64,000 nucleotides of DNA from Leptodactylus fallax (GCA_947044405.1 CAMRHE010000021.1:4944501-5008500), one strand, 5' to 3'. Shown: positions 11,880 through 22,869, counted from the stretch's first letter. Numbers and translations are program-made. Notes: generated by a model not told the origin, from the letters alone.

Positions 11880-12174
11880 AGTGTTTTTTTTTACCTAAAA
11901 ATAAAGAATTTAGGAAGTATTAAACCAATTTTAAAAAAATACAAAAAACCTAAAAAAGTTAAAATTTTAAAAATCCTCCTTTCCCTATTTCACTTATAAA
12001 AATAAATATCAACAATAAAAAATTGTAGGTATTGCATGAACTATCCCAATACGAAAATATTTATTCCATATTGAAACATGATGGAAACAAATCACAATGA
12101 GCAATATTTGACAACATTCACTCTCTCTGTAGATGGTAATATAAAAAAGTTACATGTGTGAATATGCGACATTG
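11880..12174. repeat. AT-rich repeat fragment
   Basis: A-rich sequence of the kind found inside larger TTAA elements, with a loose resemblance to 12775-13267 and 55240-55830 (AAAATATTT and GTAGGTATTGC blocks). No termini are visible. Confidence 0.35.
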
Positions 12175-12762
12175 TGTACCAACTCTCACAGCATACTCAG
12201 CTGCCGGCTTACCACTGGTTCACACTGAGTGGTTCTTGACTCTCTAGGCTGCTGTGTATCTACTTCTGCTACTGCTCCTGGTTCAGCCCATAGGGCAGAC
12301 ACACCCTCCCTCTCAGCAATTTCAGAGTTTAACATTGACCTTTCAGTCAATCCCAGAATGCTCTGGTCTATTTATACCTCCTTAGTCCTTTGCACTGTGC
12401 CTGAGCAAAATAGGTTCTTGGTTAGACAGTTCCTGCAAGGGTTTTTAGATTGTATTCCAGATTGATCCATGTATTGACCTTGGATTGTTTCCCAAAACTG
12501 CTACTAATTCTGTTTCTGGCCTGCTGATCTTTTGTGTATGACCTTTTAGCTTCCTACGACTCAGCATCTTTGCAGCTTGTCCTTGATCTTGGCGGATTGG
12601 AGTCTCTCTAGCCTTTGAGTCAGCTGCTACCTACATCAGGACCTTTCCGAGAGGTAGCAACCTGGTAGTCTCCCCACAGGAGACCAGATCTTGTATATTG
12701 TATGGGAGTTAAAGGAAGAAAAACAGAGAGTCTACATAGATAACGCCCATGAGAGTGGCACA
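12175..12762 (+). repeat. LTR-like block (possible solo LTR)
   Basis: The ends read TGTACCAACTCTCA and TGAGAGTGGCACA, an imperfect inverse in TG...CA form. Near the right end, GAGAGGTAGCAACCTGGTAG and CTCCCC...GACCAGAT match a similar stretch at 50180-50230. The pyrimidine-rich, gene-free interior suits a retrotransposon LTR. The flanks (CATTG versus AAGTA) do not show a target duplication, so the LTR call is tentative. Confidence 0.4.
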
Positions 12763-12774
12763 AAGTAAAAAAAC

Positions 12775-13267
12775 GTTTTGTTTTTTTTTTGTTTTGTTTT
12801 TCAAACTATTACATTGTGTAAAAAGTAGTAAAACATAACAAAAATTATATAAATATGATGTCTCTGTGATCATACTGACCTGCAAAATAAAGGTAACATA
12901 TTTTTTATGACACAGTTAACACTGTAAAAACAAAACTCAGAAAACAATGGCAGAATTGAATTTTGCCCATTTTAACTCCACCAAATATTTTTTTTTTACC
13001 ATTTTACAATAGATTATATGTGAATAATGCATTTAATAGTCCATTATAAAATACATTATGTCCTGGAAAAAATATATTTATGAGTATGCCTATGAAACAA
13101 AAAGTTATGGCACTTGGATGAAGGAAAAGAAAAAAAAAATTAAAATATGCCATGTCCTCGAATGATAAGGCGAGTATTTTTGAGTTTGTTTTATCACAGT
13201 CCCTGCCTTTGGCCAGATTTTTGTATATCTTGGAAAACTCCATCATGAAATTTTCCATCTTGACACA
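12775..13267. repeat. Fragment of a large TTAA-type repeat
   Basis: It shares the order of motifs with 55640-55790: ATGATGTCTCTGTGATCATACTGACC here and a similar TATCTCTGGAACCGTACCGAC there, then AAGGTAACAT and AACACTGTAAAAACAAA. It is non-coding, with a poly(T) run at 12779-12790. Confidence 0.55.
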
Positions 13268-13269
13268 TA

Positions 13270-14883
13270 CAGTGGGTACGGAAAGCATTCAGACCCCTTT
13301 AAATATTTCACTCTTTGTTTCATTGCAGTCATTTGCTAAAAGCAAAAAAGTTCATTTTATTTCTCATTAATGTACACTCAGCACCCCATCTTGACAGAAA
13401 AAAAAAAGAAATGTAGATATTTTTGCAAATTTATTAAAAAAGAAAAACTGAAATATCACATGGTCATAAGTATTCAGACCCTTTGCTCAGTATTGAGTAG
13501 AAGCACCCTTTTGATCTAGTACAGCCATGAGTCTTCTTGGGAATGATGCAACAAGTTTTTCACATCTGGATTTGGGGATCCTCTGCCATTCTTCCTTGCA
13601 GATCCTCTCCAGCTCTGTCAGGTTGGATGGTGAACGTTGGTGGACAGCCATTTTCAGGTCTCTCCAGAGATGCTCAATTGGGTTGAGGTCAGGGCTCTGA
13701 TTGGGCCAGTCAAGAATGGTCACAGAGTTGTTCCGATGCCATTCCTTTGTTATTTTAGCTGTGTGCTTAGAGTCATTGTCTTGTTGGAAGATGAACTTTC
13801 GGCCCAGTCTGAGGTCCAGAGCACTCTGGAAGAGGTTTTGTTCCAGGATATCTCTATACTTGGCCGCATTCATCTTTCCTTCAATTGCAACCAGTCGTCC
13901 TGTCCCTGCAGCTGAAAAACGCCCCCATAGCATGATGCTGCCACCACCATGTTTCACTGTTGGGATTGTATTGGGCAGGTGATGAGCAGTGCCTAGTTTT
14001 CTCCACACATACTGCTTAGAATTAACGCCAAAAAGTTCAATCTTCGTCTCATCAGACCAGAGAATCTTATTTCTCATAGTCTGGGAGTACTTCATGTGTT
14101 TTTTTGGCAAACTCTATGTGGGCTTTCATATGTCTTGCACTGAGGAGAGGCTTCCTTCGGGCCACTCTGCCATAAAGCCCCGACTGGTGGAGGGCTGCAG
14201 TGATAGTTGTCTTTGTGGAACTTTCTCCCATTTCCCTACTGCATCTCTGGAGCTCAGTCACAGTGACCTTTGGGTTCTTCTTTACCTCTCTCACCAAGGC
14301 TCTTCTCCCACGATTGCTCAGTTTGGCTGGACAGCCAGGTCTAGGAAGAGTTCTGGTCGTCCCAAGCTTCTTCCATTTAAAGATTATGGAGGAACCTTGA
14401 GTGCTGCAGAAATTCTTTTGTAACCTTGGCCAGATCTGTGCCTTGCCACAATTCTGTCTACTGAGCTCCTTGGGCAGTTCCTTTGAACTCATGATTCTCA
14501 TTTGCTCTGACATGCACTGTGAGCTGTTAGGTCTTATATAGACAGGTGTGTGCCTTTCCTAATCAAGTCCAATCAGTTTAATTAAACACAGCTGGACTCC
14601 AATGAAGGAGTAGAACCATCTCAAGGAGGATCAGAAGGAAATGGACAGCATGTGAGTTAAATATGAGTGTCACAGCAAAGGGTCTGAATACTTATGACCA
14701 TGTGATATTTCAGTTTTTCTTTTTTAATAATTTGCAAAGATATCTACATTTCTGTTTTTTTCTGTCAAGTGCTGAGTGTACATTAATGAGAAATAAAATG
14801 AACTTTTTTGCTTTTAGCAAATGGCTGCAATGAAACAAAGAGTGAAAAATTTAAAGGGGTCTGAATACTTCTTGTACCAACTG
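13270..14883 (-). mobile_element. Tc1-like DNA transposon, nearly full length
   Basis: Ends: CAGTGGGTACGGAAAGCATT at the left and the inverse ...CTTGTACCAACTG at the right, both flanked by TA (13268-13269, 14884-14885). The terminal inverted repeats extend about 200 bp (TTCATTTTATTTCTCATTAA and its mirror near 14785). The transposase reads on the minus strand and fills the interior. At 1614 bp this is the usual full length for a Tc1 element. The two ends differ at scattered positions, so the copy is not very recent. Confidence 0.95.
13487..14513 (-). pseudogene. Tc1-like (DD34E) transposase, frameshifted
   Basis: The gene encodes a cut-and-paste transposase that would act on its own element ends. 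A start within MSSKELPKELS (about 14492) is the more usual Tc1 N-terminus than the upstream Met at 14513. The N-terminal half contains FKWKKLGTTRTLPR, CPAKLSNRGRRALVREV and the SGLYGRVARRKPLL linker, ending in frame at 14067. A run of seven Ts (14099-14105, seven As on the coding strand) shifts the frame. The C-terminal half, from about 14110 to 13487, contains the first Asp in WSDETKIELFG, the second in QQDNDSKH, and Glu in [10 protein letters not shown], with 34 residues between the last two (DD34E). The G-rich KHGGGSIMLWG motif and C-terminus GASTQY are present. The first helix region also looks frame-disrupted. The catalytic residues are all retained. Confidence 0.92.
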
Positions 14884-14885
14884 TA

Positions 14886-15708
14886 GCTCCAATGATATTA
14901 ACTAGAAGTATTATTTAAGACTCATTCCGATGAAAAAATTCAATATAATAATTAAGTGAAGTGTTAATCACTGTACTATGCATTGAGTCTATCATGTAAA
15001 ATTAATTTGCATAGATCTTCAATTAATCTCCGCTTAGTTATTCTTTCAGTAGATAATAAGCGATACAATGCAACATGCGTCCATTTAATATCATGTCACT
15101 GCAATAACCCACAACTGAAAAATATGATCTGCAGAAAGTCTATCGATAAAACAAGGCTTTTAGCATTTATGAATGCGATAACAAACGACACTTGCACAAG
15201 GTAGTTATCAATACTTGTGTAATGCTTTCTGCATGTTTTGTCTCTGGGAAATTAACTGAAGACCATGAATCTCCCTGGGATTGTGGGATCCTAGGATTGC
15301 TTGCTGTCTTTGAATGATTTCTGCAGTTTACTATTTTAAATGTAAAAAAAAAAAAAAAAATCAATGACCATCAACAGGAACACATGTGAGTACAGGCATC
15401 AGGTTTCCCAGAAGATGAAATAACAGGACGGTGTTTAAATAATCTTGTTTGGGGCACTTGGGATCCCAGTTGGCTTAAACTTCCCTGCAGTGACATCACC
15501 AAATGCTTTTTACAATATTGTATTCCCATGCTTGTGTTTGTAGCAGAGTCTACAAATCACTAATGCTACAAATATAGTCTTCATCTATCAAATACCTTTA
15601 TTGCAGTGTTCAAGGTGTCATGCACTGTTGTTCACACAGTCTTTTGTCAAAATTAGAGGGTGGTAATTTAGCAGTTTATTACAGTAGCAGCAAAGTGATT
15701 GAGATTTT
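14886..15708. other. No gene recognised
   Basis: Non-repetitive AT-rich DNA with a poly(A) run at 15343-15360. No termini, duplications or domain-bearing ORFs are visible. Confidence 0.4.
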
Positions 15709-15709
15709 A

Positions 15710-15982
15710 GGCCGGGGCCCCACATTGTGAACATGCAGCGTTTTGGCCCCAGAATTTCAGCAGTGTTTTACGTTACCTGCAAAGTTTTCTGAACACATTA
15801 CAGAAAAATTCTGCAGTGGAAAAGCTGCGATTTCAATTATACCTACGTAAACACTGTCGTTTTACGGATAGGTACAACAGAGGCAGAAAGTCTTTCTGTG
15901 AAAAACAATGCGGAAAAAAACGTGATGTGTTTCTGCTGCAGTTTTTTTGGCTGCATCTCGCTTACATGGGGCTTTAGCTTTA
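15710..15982. repeat. MITE, CATGGGGCC family
   Basis: It starts GGCCGGGGCCCCACATTG and ends TTACATGGGGCTTTAGC, with internal AATTATACCTACGTAAAC / GGATAGGTACAAC dyad and CAATGCGGAAAAAAACGTG blocks shared with 10895-11220 and 20888-21055. The flanks are TTA/TTTA-like, consistent with a 3-bp TWA target (Harbinger type) but not proven. Confidence 0.65.
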
Positions 15983-16369
15983 AGGGGGTTTCTGCGACTT
16001 TAGTAGTGATGACCAATTCTTAGGATATGAATTTCTAAGTAGAGAAAACCACGGGTGTGGGGCATGCTGCCTTGTAACAAAACTAATTGACATTGTTATA
16101 GGTAGTAAAAGACTTTACTGTATTGGACAGGTCATGAATATCAGTTCGGTGGGAGTCTGCCACCTGTCACTCCCCCACTTCAGCTATATGAAGGAGCAGC
16201 ACCTCTATAGTGATGTCATGTTCTTTGTTCATATGGGCTGGTTCTAGTGAATGGGTCTTAAGAATCACAATACAATACAGTGGCATGGACAACCCTACTC
16301 AAAATGACTGTTATTATGAACAGTTAAGCAAGTTGAAGATAAAATGATCTTCCAAAGGCATAACATTAA

Positions 16370-17442
16370 CCACTTCCGGACCGCCCATTGCATTTTTACG
16401 TCTGGAGAGTAGTTGTCTAGTTCTGCAAGGACGTACCGGTACGTCCAAGCAGTTTTCAGCAGCTGCTGAAACAGGGAGCCAGCTGTAATTTCAGCCGGAG
16501 CTCCCAGAGAGAAGGCAGGGAAGGTTTATTACCGTCCCAGCCTTCCTGATCGCTGTATACCCAGCACTCAATGAGCGCTGTATACACAGCTATGGGCGCC
16601 GCCATGATGCGTCTGCCCTCTGACCCGGTGGTCACGTGATCTGCTGGGATCAGAGTCTGTAAGAACTGCTCGGTCTATAGTTATGCGCAGGAGGCTGTAT
16701 TCCTCCTGCAACTGGGGCTAAATATACCAGTCCCAGTTACAAGGGAAATTAGTCCACCCCCACAAAAAAAAAAAAAACAGTGTATTAGATGTCCTCAAAG
16801 GTCTATTATGACCTTATGAGGACACAATGTAAAAAAAAATAAATAAAATGAATAGAAAAGTAAAAAAAAATAAAATTAAATTAAATAATTTAAAAAAACA
16901 AATAAAATAATACATCAAAAACACACCGTTATTACAGGTTCTAGCCCCACCCCCGATGACACCATACAAAATAAAAATTACCGTAATGGAGAGGAAAAAC
17001 TATTTAAGGCTACAGCTCCACGTTGCGGAAACGCAGCTTTTTTTGTTGCAGATTTTGCTGCGGTTTTTTGAGCCAAAGCCAGGAGTGGATTTAGCAGGAG
17101 GTAGAAGTATAAGAACTTCCTATATATTTCCCATTCCTTTTGTAGCCTTTCTTGGCTTTGGCTCAAAAAAACGCAGCAAAATCTGCAACAAAAAAAGCTG
17201 CGTTTCCGCAACATGGGGCCGTAGCCGTAAAAAGTTTTTAAGTAGCAGTTTTCCCTCCTCTTTTGTTTATATATTCACGGATATAAAAAAAAATTAAAAA
17301 ACATTATAAATAAAATAAAAATTAATAAAAATTAGTTGAATAACCCAAATGATAAAAATGTTACAGCCCTCAAAATCGCACATACAAAAAACCCGAAAAT
17401 GTGTCTGGTTCTGGACCAGAAATTGGCCCGGTACTGAAGTGG
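16370..17442. mobile_element. TTAA-flanked element inserted in the Tc1 left end
   Basis: Ends: CCACTTCCGGACCGCC and the inverse of CCACTTCAGTACCGGGCC, flanked by TTAA on both sides (16366-16369, 17443-17446). On either side of it the Tc1 terminal-repeat sequence continues. It has no transposase, so it is a non-autonomous element of a piggyBac/Kolobok-like system (inferred from the TTAA target). It carries a further hairpin MITE at 17008-17227. Confidence 0.85.
17008..17227. repeat. Hairpin MITE inside the TTAA element
   Basis: An almost perfect palindrome: GGCTACAGCTCCACGTTGCG... at the left and its inverse ...CAACATGGGGCCGTAGCCG at the right, with arms of about 80 bp containing GCGGAAACGCAGC and TTGAGCCAAAGCCA. 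TAA lies on both sides (17005-17007, 17228-17230), consistent with a 3-bp target duplication of the PIF/Harbinger type. ORFs on both strands here are mirror artefacts. Confidence 0.75.
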
Positions 17443-17563
17443 TTAAAGATGACACATTCCCTATATATTCTTTGAAGAAAAAAAAAATATTTTCATATTA
17501 TACATTTTCAAAATAACAAAAAATTAAAATGGCCTGATGCAAAAGTTTGGACACCCTGCATGG

Positions 17564-18498
17564 TTAGTACCTAGTAGAACCCCCTTTGACAATTCTTGTT
17601 TCAGGGATTTTCATGCATTCTTCCTTGGAAAAGTCTTCCAGTTCTGTGAGATTCCTGCATCGTCTTGCATGCACTGCTCTTTTGAGGTCTAACCACAGAT
17701 TTTCAATGATGTTCGAATCAGGGGACTGTGAGGACCATGGTAAAACCTTCAGCTTGCTCCTTTTTAGGTAGTCTATGGTGAATTTTGACGTGTGTTTAGG
17801 ATTATTATCCATTTGTGGAAGCCATCCTCCTCCTCCTCTTTTCAGTTTCAGCTTTTTTTACAGATGGTGTCATGTTTGTTTCAAGAATTTGCTGAAATTT
17901 GCTGAAACACAACCCGAAAGCATGATTGATCCACCCCCATGTTTAATGGTTGGAGAGATGTTCTTTTCCTGAAATTATGTGCCCTTTTTTCTCCAAACTT
18001 ACCTTTGATCATTGTGGCCAAAGAATTCTATTTTTACCTCATCGGTCCACAGGACTTGTTTCCAAAATACATCATGATTGTTTAGATGTTCTTTTGCAAA
18101 CTTCTGATGCTGAATTTTATGGTGAGGACGCAGGAGAGGTTTTCTTCTGAGGACTCTTCCATGAAGGCCATATTTGTGCAGGTATCGCTGAACAGTAGAA
18201 CAATGTACCACAACTACAGAGTCTGCTAAATCTTCCTGAAAGTCTTTTGTTGTCAAGCAGGGATCTGATTTGCCACTCTGCCAATCCTACGAGCAGCTGT
18301 CTCTGAAATTTTTCTTGGTCTTCCAGACCTTATCTTGACCTCCACTGCTCCTGGTAACTGCTATTTCTTAATTATATTTCTAACTGAGGAAAGGGCAACT
18401 TGAAAAGGCTTTGCTATCTTCTTCTAGCCTTCTCCTGCTTTGTGGGCCTCCACCATTTTCATTTTCAGGGTGCTAGGCAGCTGCTTAGAAGAACCCAT
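17564..18498 (-). pseudogene. Tc1-like transposase pseudogene (DD34E)
   Basis: Minus-strand transposase relic. The start is taken at 18498 (MGSSKQLPSTLKMKMVEAHKAG), and a stop follows soon after. The segment 18256-17999 has the linker CSTVQRYLHKYGLHGRVLRRKPLL and the first catalytic Asp in WTDEVKIEFFG. The segment 17812-17564 has the second Asp in DNNPKHTSK and Glu in the altered motif SPDSNIIENLW, 34 residues apart, then GGSTRY-stop. Between them the frame is lost and the glycine-rich strand is damaged. The copy is inactive. Its terminal repeats and protein differ from the other Tc1 copies in the window, so it is a separate family. Confidence 0.88.
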
Positions 18499-18653
18499 AG
18501 CTGATGTTTTTTGGCACAAGGTTAGAGGAGGCTGGGTATTTATAAAGCTGTAAAATTTGCATCACTTGGCCTTTCCTAAGGATGATAATGAACAAGCCAT
18601 AACCCTAACTGGCTAATAAAGGTCTGAGACCTTGATCATAGTTATCTGAGCAC

Positions 18654-20526
18654 TCCTTGAATCCCTTTCGACAGATTTGCGGAAATATGGTTCCCTCATG
18701 CTCTCATGGTTTGGTCGCATCAACGCGCTAAAAATGGATGTCATGCCCCGGCTATTATATGTGTTCCAGGCTTTGCCCATTCCAATACCACGCTCCTTTT
18801 TTGCTCGTGCCCAGACTTTGTTTGGGAGATTTGTGTGGGGAGCGTCACGAAGCAGGTTACGCTTCCGGACATTGACACGCCGTAGACATCGCGGTGGTGC
18901 GGGCTTGCCCGACCCTAGAATATACTATCGCGCGACAGTACTGTTGCGCCTTTTTGACTGGCGCTATCGCGGGGCGGACAAGCAGTGGGTCTCTATAGAG
19001 GCCGACTTGCTGTCCGCTCATCTCCCCTCCCTGCCCTGGGTTCCGTCTCACTTTCGCCCCAGTATTATTAGACACTCCATTTTATCCTCTCATTTCCTCA
19101 AGACCTGGGATTCCATAAGCGCAGGTGGTCGCATAGCCAGGGTCCCGGGTCCTCTCAGCCCTCTGTTCCGAAATCCCATGTTCCCACCGGGTTGCTCCGC
19201 CGACAGATTTCTTTGCTTGCTTTGCTTCCTTCTCTGTCACAATTGCAAGCCTCTCATCCCAATCTCCGTTTGTCCTGGTTGGAACATGGCCAGCTCACTA
19301 CCTTCATCCGCAGGTTTTCCCTGCTCCCTACGCTCTCATCCTCTTTAACTGACCTGGAGCTTGCCCTTTCCTAGACTGACACCACTCCGCGCGCCCTCTC
19401 TGTTCTTTACGGCATTCTCCTCCAAGACGCTACACCTGGGCCTCCCTCCTACATTGGCCCCTGGGAGTCTGACCTCGGTACTCGCCTCTCTACTGCCGAC
19501 TGGGATAAATCCTACCTGTACACACACAAACTCCCGCTGTCCTGTGGTGCGCAGGAAAAGAATTACAAAATACTGACCCGCTGGTACCGCTGTCCTGACC
19601 TCTTACATAGGATCTACCCTGGCGTCTCTGACCGGTGTTGGTGCTGTGGTTTCGAAAAAGGTACCTTATATCATATCTGGTGGGAATGCGCGGCCCTTAA
19701 ACCCTTTTGGGATGTCGTCTTTGAGCTTTATGCTAAAGTGAGTGGCAGATCTGTCACGCCTTCACCCCAGCTCACACTTCTCTCCATTATACCGGGGAGG
19801 GTCTCTGCCGTTAAAAGGGACCTTTTGCGACACTTCCTCATCGCCGCCAGAACAGTTATCCCCAGGCATTGGCGTAGCACTGCTGTGCCCACCCTGGTGG
19901 AGTTCCTTCAGGAGTTTCTCCTTATCAGGAGAATGGAGGCCCTGGTGGCTGAGGACTCGCCCGACCCCTCCAAATTTGAGTCCCTCTGGCGGCCGTGGGT
20001 GGTGTTTCAGGAGTCCTCTGAGTTTTTCTCTTTCTTTTCCTGATTTGGGGTTGTTCTGTTTTTCTGTTGGTGCAGTGTCTGGCTGCTCTCCATTACTAAA
20101 TTTCCCCTTCTGTTCCTTCTTCTACCCCCTCCCCTCTGTCCTTGTCGTGTCCTTGGTCTCATATGTCTCGTACACCTGTGAACTCCTTTCGGTCCCCCTC
20201 CTCTTGATGTTTGTTTTAATTTACTGTTAGGTGGGTGGCCCTGTGGTAGCTCTCTACAGTTGACTATTTAGTTTTTTCAGCTATCACCCACCTAAAGTTA
20301 TAGTCATTTTAGTTGCCATCGTGTTATTTATTTCTGATTCTGTTGTGGCGGGCTTTGTTGGCCTTTTTACTCAAACTTTTAATACTGTGCCTTATCCATA
20401 AATAAGGTGGCCTGCGTGCCCCCCCCCTGTTATTGTTTTAAACTGATATTGATGTCATAGCATTGTACCCCCTTTCCCTTTTTTTCTTTCTGTTCTTATC
20501 GTAAAACTTTAATAAATTTGATTAAA
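18654..20526 (+). mobile_element. 5'-truncated L1-type LINE with 17-bp TSD
   Basis: The sequence CATAGTTATCTGAGCAC occurs immediately before (18637-18653) and immediately after (20527-20543) this segment. That is a perfect 17-bp target-site duplication, as made by target-primed reverse transcription. The copy keeps only the last part of ORF2 and a 3' UTR of about 480 bp ending CTTTAATAAATTTGATTAAA, without a long poly(A). The insert interrupts the Tc1 element upstream of its transposase start. It is GC-richer than its surroundings and has few lesions, so it is younger than the host Tc1 copy. Confidence 0.93.
18677..20043 (+). pseudogene. L1-type ORF2 C-terminal region
   Basis: This is the C-terminal third of an L1/Tx1-group ORF2 protein (endonuclease-reverse transcriptase), downstream of the RT core. 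The first part, in one frame to about 19190, has LSWFGRINALKMDVMPRLL and LPIPIPRSFFARAQ, then GGAGLPDPRIYYRA, the typical L1 thumb/connection. The frame then shifts by one and stays open from 19192 to 20040, except for one TAG at 19372. This second part has the cysteine motif CWCC...H...C (CX2CX8HX4C, about 19642-19692), and a basic tail with HWRSTAVPTLVEFLQEFLL followed by LWRPWVVF. The catalytic YxDD box lies upstream and is lost. One frameshift, one stop and the 5' truncation make it non-functional. Confidence 0.9.
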
Positions 20527-20887
20527 CATAGTTATCTGAGCACACAAATCTACAAGAGTTCCCAAACTTTTGCAAGATACTCCTTTCCCTTTTTTACTCT
20601 AAAATTGTACTCAAATATAATAATACACTGATATTGCTTAAAATTATAGACAAGTGTGTTTAATCTCTAACTTTATGCATTTTAAAGATCATTTCATCTT
20701 CAACTTGCTTAACTGTTCACAATAACAGTCATTTTGACCAGGGGTGTCCAAACTTTTGCATGCCACTGTATATAGTTCTGTGTTTGGAAAACAGTGAAGA
20801 GGCTGCAGTGCTCACCCAAATATTTGTTTTATTGAACTCGATAGATTGATAGAAATTGACACACCAATAAGTAAGTAGAGATAGATG

Positions 20888-21055
20888 ATTTTGGAAATCA
20901 CAGCCTTTCAATTATACCTACGGAAATGCAGACGGTTTCTCTACGGGTACTGTATAATTGAAGCAGAAAGTCCGTAGAGGAAACGCGCTGCGTTTCCACC
21001 ACGGTTTTTCCTGCAGTGCTTTTTTGCTGCAGCCCGGGACGTGGATCCTTAGCCT
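20888..21055. repeat. MITE fragment, CATGGGGCC family
   Basis: It contains CAATTATACCTACGGAAATG, GGTACTGTATAATTGAAGC, GTAGAGGAAACGCGCTGCG and the terminal GGACGTGGATCCTTAGCCTTA. These match the blocks in 10895-11220 and 15710-15982. The left part is truncated. Confidence 0.55.
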
Positions 21056-21056
21056 T

Positions 21057-21409
21057 AGGCTGTGTTCACATGGAGTTTTTTGGCAGCGGATTTTGACGCG
21101 GAATCCGCCTCAAAATCCACCTGAAAAAACTCCTCCCATTCATTTCAATGGGAGTCAGTAGCGTTTTCTTTCCTCTAGCGGCTTTTTTCCGCTAGCGGAA
21201 AAAAAAAAGCAACATAACCTATCTTGCCGCGGACTCCGCCCGCGGTGTCCGTGGCTCGAGCCGCTCTCCTGGTTAGGCCCATTCATCTGGGCTTTATCAG
21301 GAGCGGTTAGCCGCAACGGAATGCTGATGCACGGCATCGGAATCCCATCGTGGCTGACCGCGGCGAAGATTCCGGGGGCGGAAAATTTTCCACCATGTAA
21401 ACACAGCCT
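21057..21409. repeat. Inverted-repeat MITE (AGGCTGTGTTCACATGG ends)
   Basis: The left end is AGGCTGTGTTCACATGG and the right end CCATGTAAACACAGCCT. The interior is GC-rich with CGGATTTTGACGCGGAATCCG and a CTAGCGG / CCGCTAG dyad. No clear target duplication is visible. It abuts the preceding MITE fragment. Confidence 0.7.
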
Positions 21410-22540
21410 TGGAGTTATTATTTTGCAATAAAGTATGATGCTGATACTTATTACTCTTATTAGTTATAAGTTGGATATGTGTGCCCCATTTGTTGATGAT
21501 TTGGAGAAGGGCTTAATAATCTGTTCTTTTTTTTTCCCATGGTTATTTTCTAGGTGTAGCTGAATGACTGCATTAACCTAAAAATACAGCTTTATGTGAA
21601 CCAAGCAAAGTTGTATTGTCAATATCATTTATTCACGCATTTATTATTTTCTTTTAGTTTATTGCAAACAAACAAAAACTTCCCCAAATGAGAGGCTGAA
21701 ATCAATAGGTGGTAATGTTGTGATGCTGTAACATCAATCAGACACGCATGAGATGATTTACAGAGTGCTATGTTTCAAACCTGACCCTATCAAATCTCTG
21801 AAACCACTTAAAAAATAAATTTACTCTGGCCTCTGTAACCCCATTTTAAAAAAGGTGACTAAGATGAAGTAATTTATAAGTCATAGTTTTATTAATGCTT
21901 TTAAGTTTTCTATGCTCAGCACTGCAGCAAAAGAGTGACTTCTGATCACACGCTAACCTAAGGCACTTTCAGGGGGTTTGGGGCAAATGATGAACTCATA
22001 AATAGGTGCTGCACTGTGTGTTATCCTGCTATAAATTCACTAACCTTTCAAGTACATCAAACAGAGCAAACTGAAGCAGCCATTCTGCTTGTGGAGCTTA
22101 TAGACTAATGCAGTTCTAATGAGCAGCTGGGCAGAGTGCTTCCACAGGCATATCTAATGTTTTCCAGGAGAGCGGGACAAGCATATTTGTGCTGGGAATT
22201 ACAAGTACACTTCACTCATCTACATGGAACACCCACAAAAGCAGAAACCCAAAGTAGATACAGTAGGTACCTTATATTGTAGTATAAAAAGTACATACTG
22301 TAGGCCATAGAACCTTGAAAATGACTATAGGGTTGGGTTCATTCCAGTTTTTACAGACTTTGTTCTGCAGCTGATCTAAACTAATAGAAAAACTGCTGTT
22401 TGCATAAAAAAGAACAGTTGATCATTACTAGTGCCAGCTGACATTAAAAACAGCTGTAGACTGAACTGTCATGGTTCACTTTTAAGAATATACCCCAGAA
22501 GAGAATTTTCTCATGCGTTAGTGTTCACATCATTTTGCTT
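21410..22540. other. Mostly unique DNA, no gene recognised
   Basis: No ORF with a known domain and no terminal repeats. Composition is even across about 21700-22250, so the stretch may be single-copy. Confidence 0.4.
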
Positions 22541-22544
22541 AAAT

Positions 22545-22800
22545 CAATAGTACATTATGTGTACCTGAGGAATAACACTATTTCTGGCCATTATATAATT
22601 TGCATTATGCATTTTTTAGCAGTTTTCCCCTCTATGCAAGCTCTTTCTGTATAATAGTCAGTTCTCCCTGAGTTGGTGAGCAGAGACTAGCTGCTCTGAT
22701 AATTCCCGCCGCTACACTGCACAGAGAAAGTAGGGGAGAATCTGCTCCTTAACTTTATCTTCACTCACTCAGAAGCAGCAGCAGGATTATGGGGGGTATA
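22545..22800. repeat. Unclassified dispersed repeat, copy 2
   Basis: This is the second copy of the repeat at 5362-5590, same orientation, with matching blocks in the same order (AATCAATAGTACA, TTTTTAGCAGTTTTC, GTCAGTTCTCCCTGAG, TTCACTCACTC). It contains an extra GC-rich insertion (CCCGCCGCTACACTGC) near 22707. Confidence 0.6.
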
Positions 22801-22869
22801 TAAGAAGTACTGACCTGTATAAAGCACTTGAGGTGAAATAAACCAAGCTTCCTATTAGCTGCTGGTCTG

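Larger units (their letters stand above)
16278..20768 (-). mobile_element. Tc1-like transposon enlarged by nested insertions
   Basis: The left end is CAGTGGCATGGACAACCC and the right end is the inverse of CAGTGGCATGCAAAAGTTTG, flanked by TA at 16276-16277 and 20769-20770. Inner parts of the terminal repeats also match: TCAAAATGACTGTTATT and GAACAGTTAAGCAAGTTGAA near 16300-16340 are mirrored near 20700-20740. The span is 4.5 kb because a TTAA element sits in the left terminal repeat and an L1-type LINE sits upstream of the transposase start. Removing both leaves about 1.5 kb, the normal Tc1 size. Confidence 0.95.

Noticed and set aside
19742..20230. 162-codon ORF in the L1 region
   Set aside because: It is a shadow of the ORF2 C-terminal frame, which has recognisable L1 motifs and ends at 20043.
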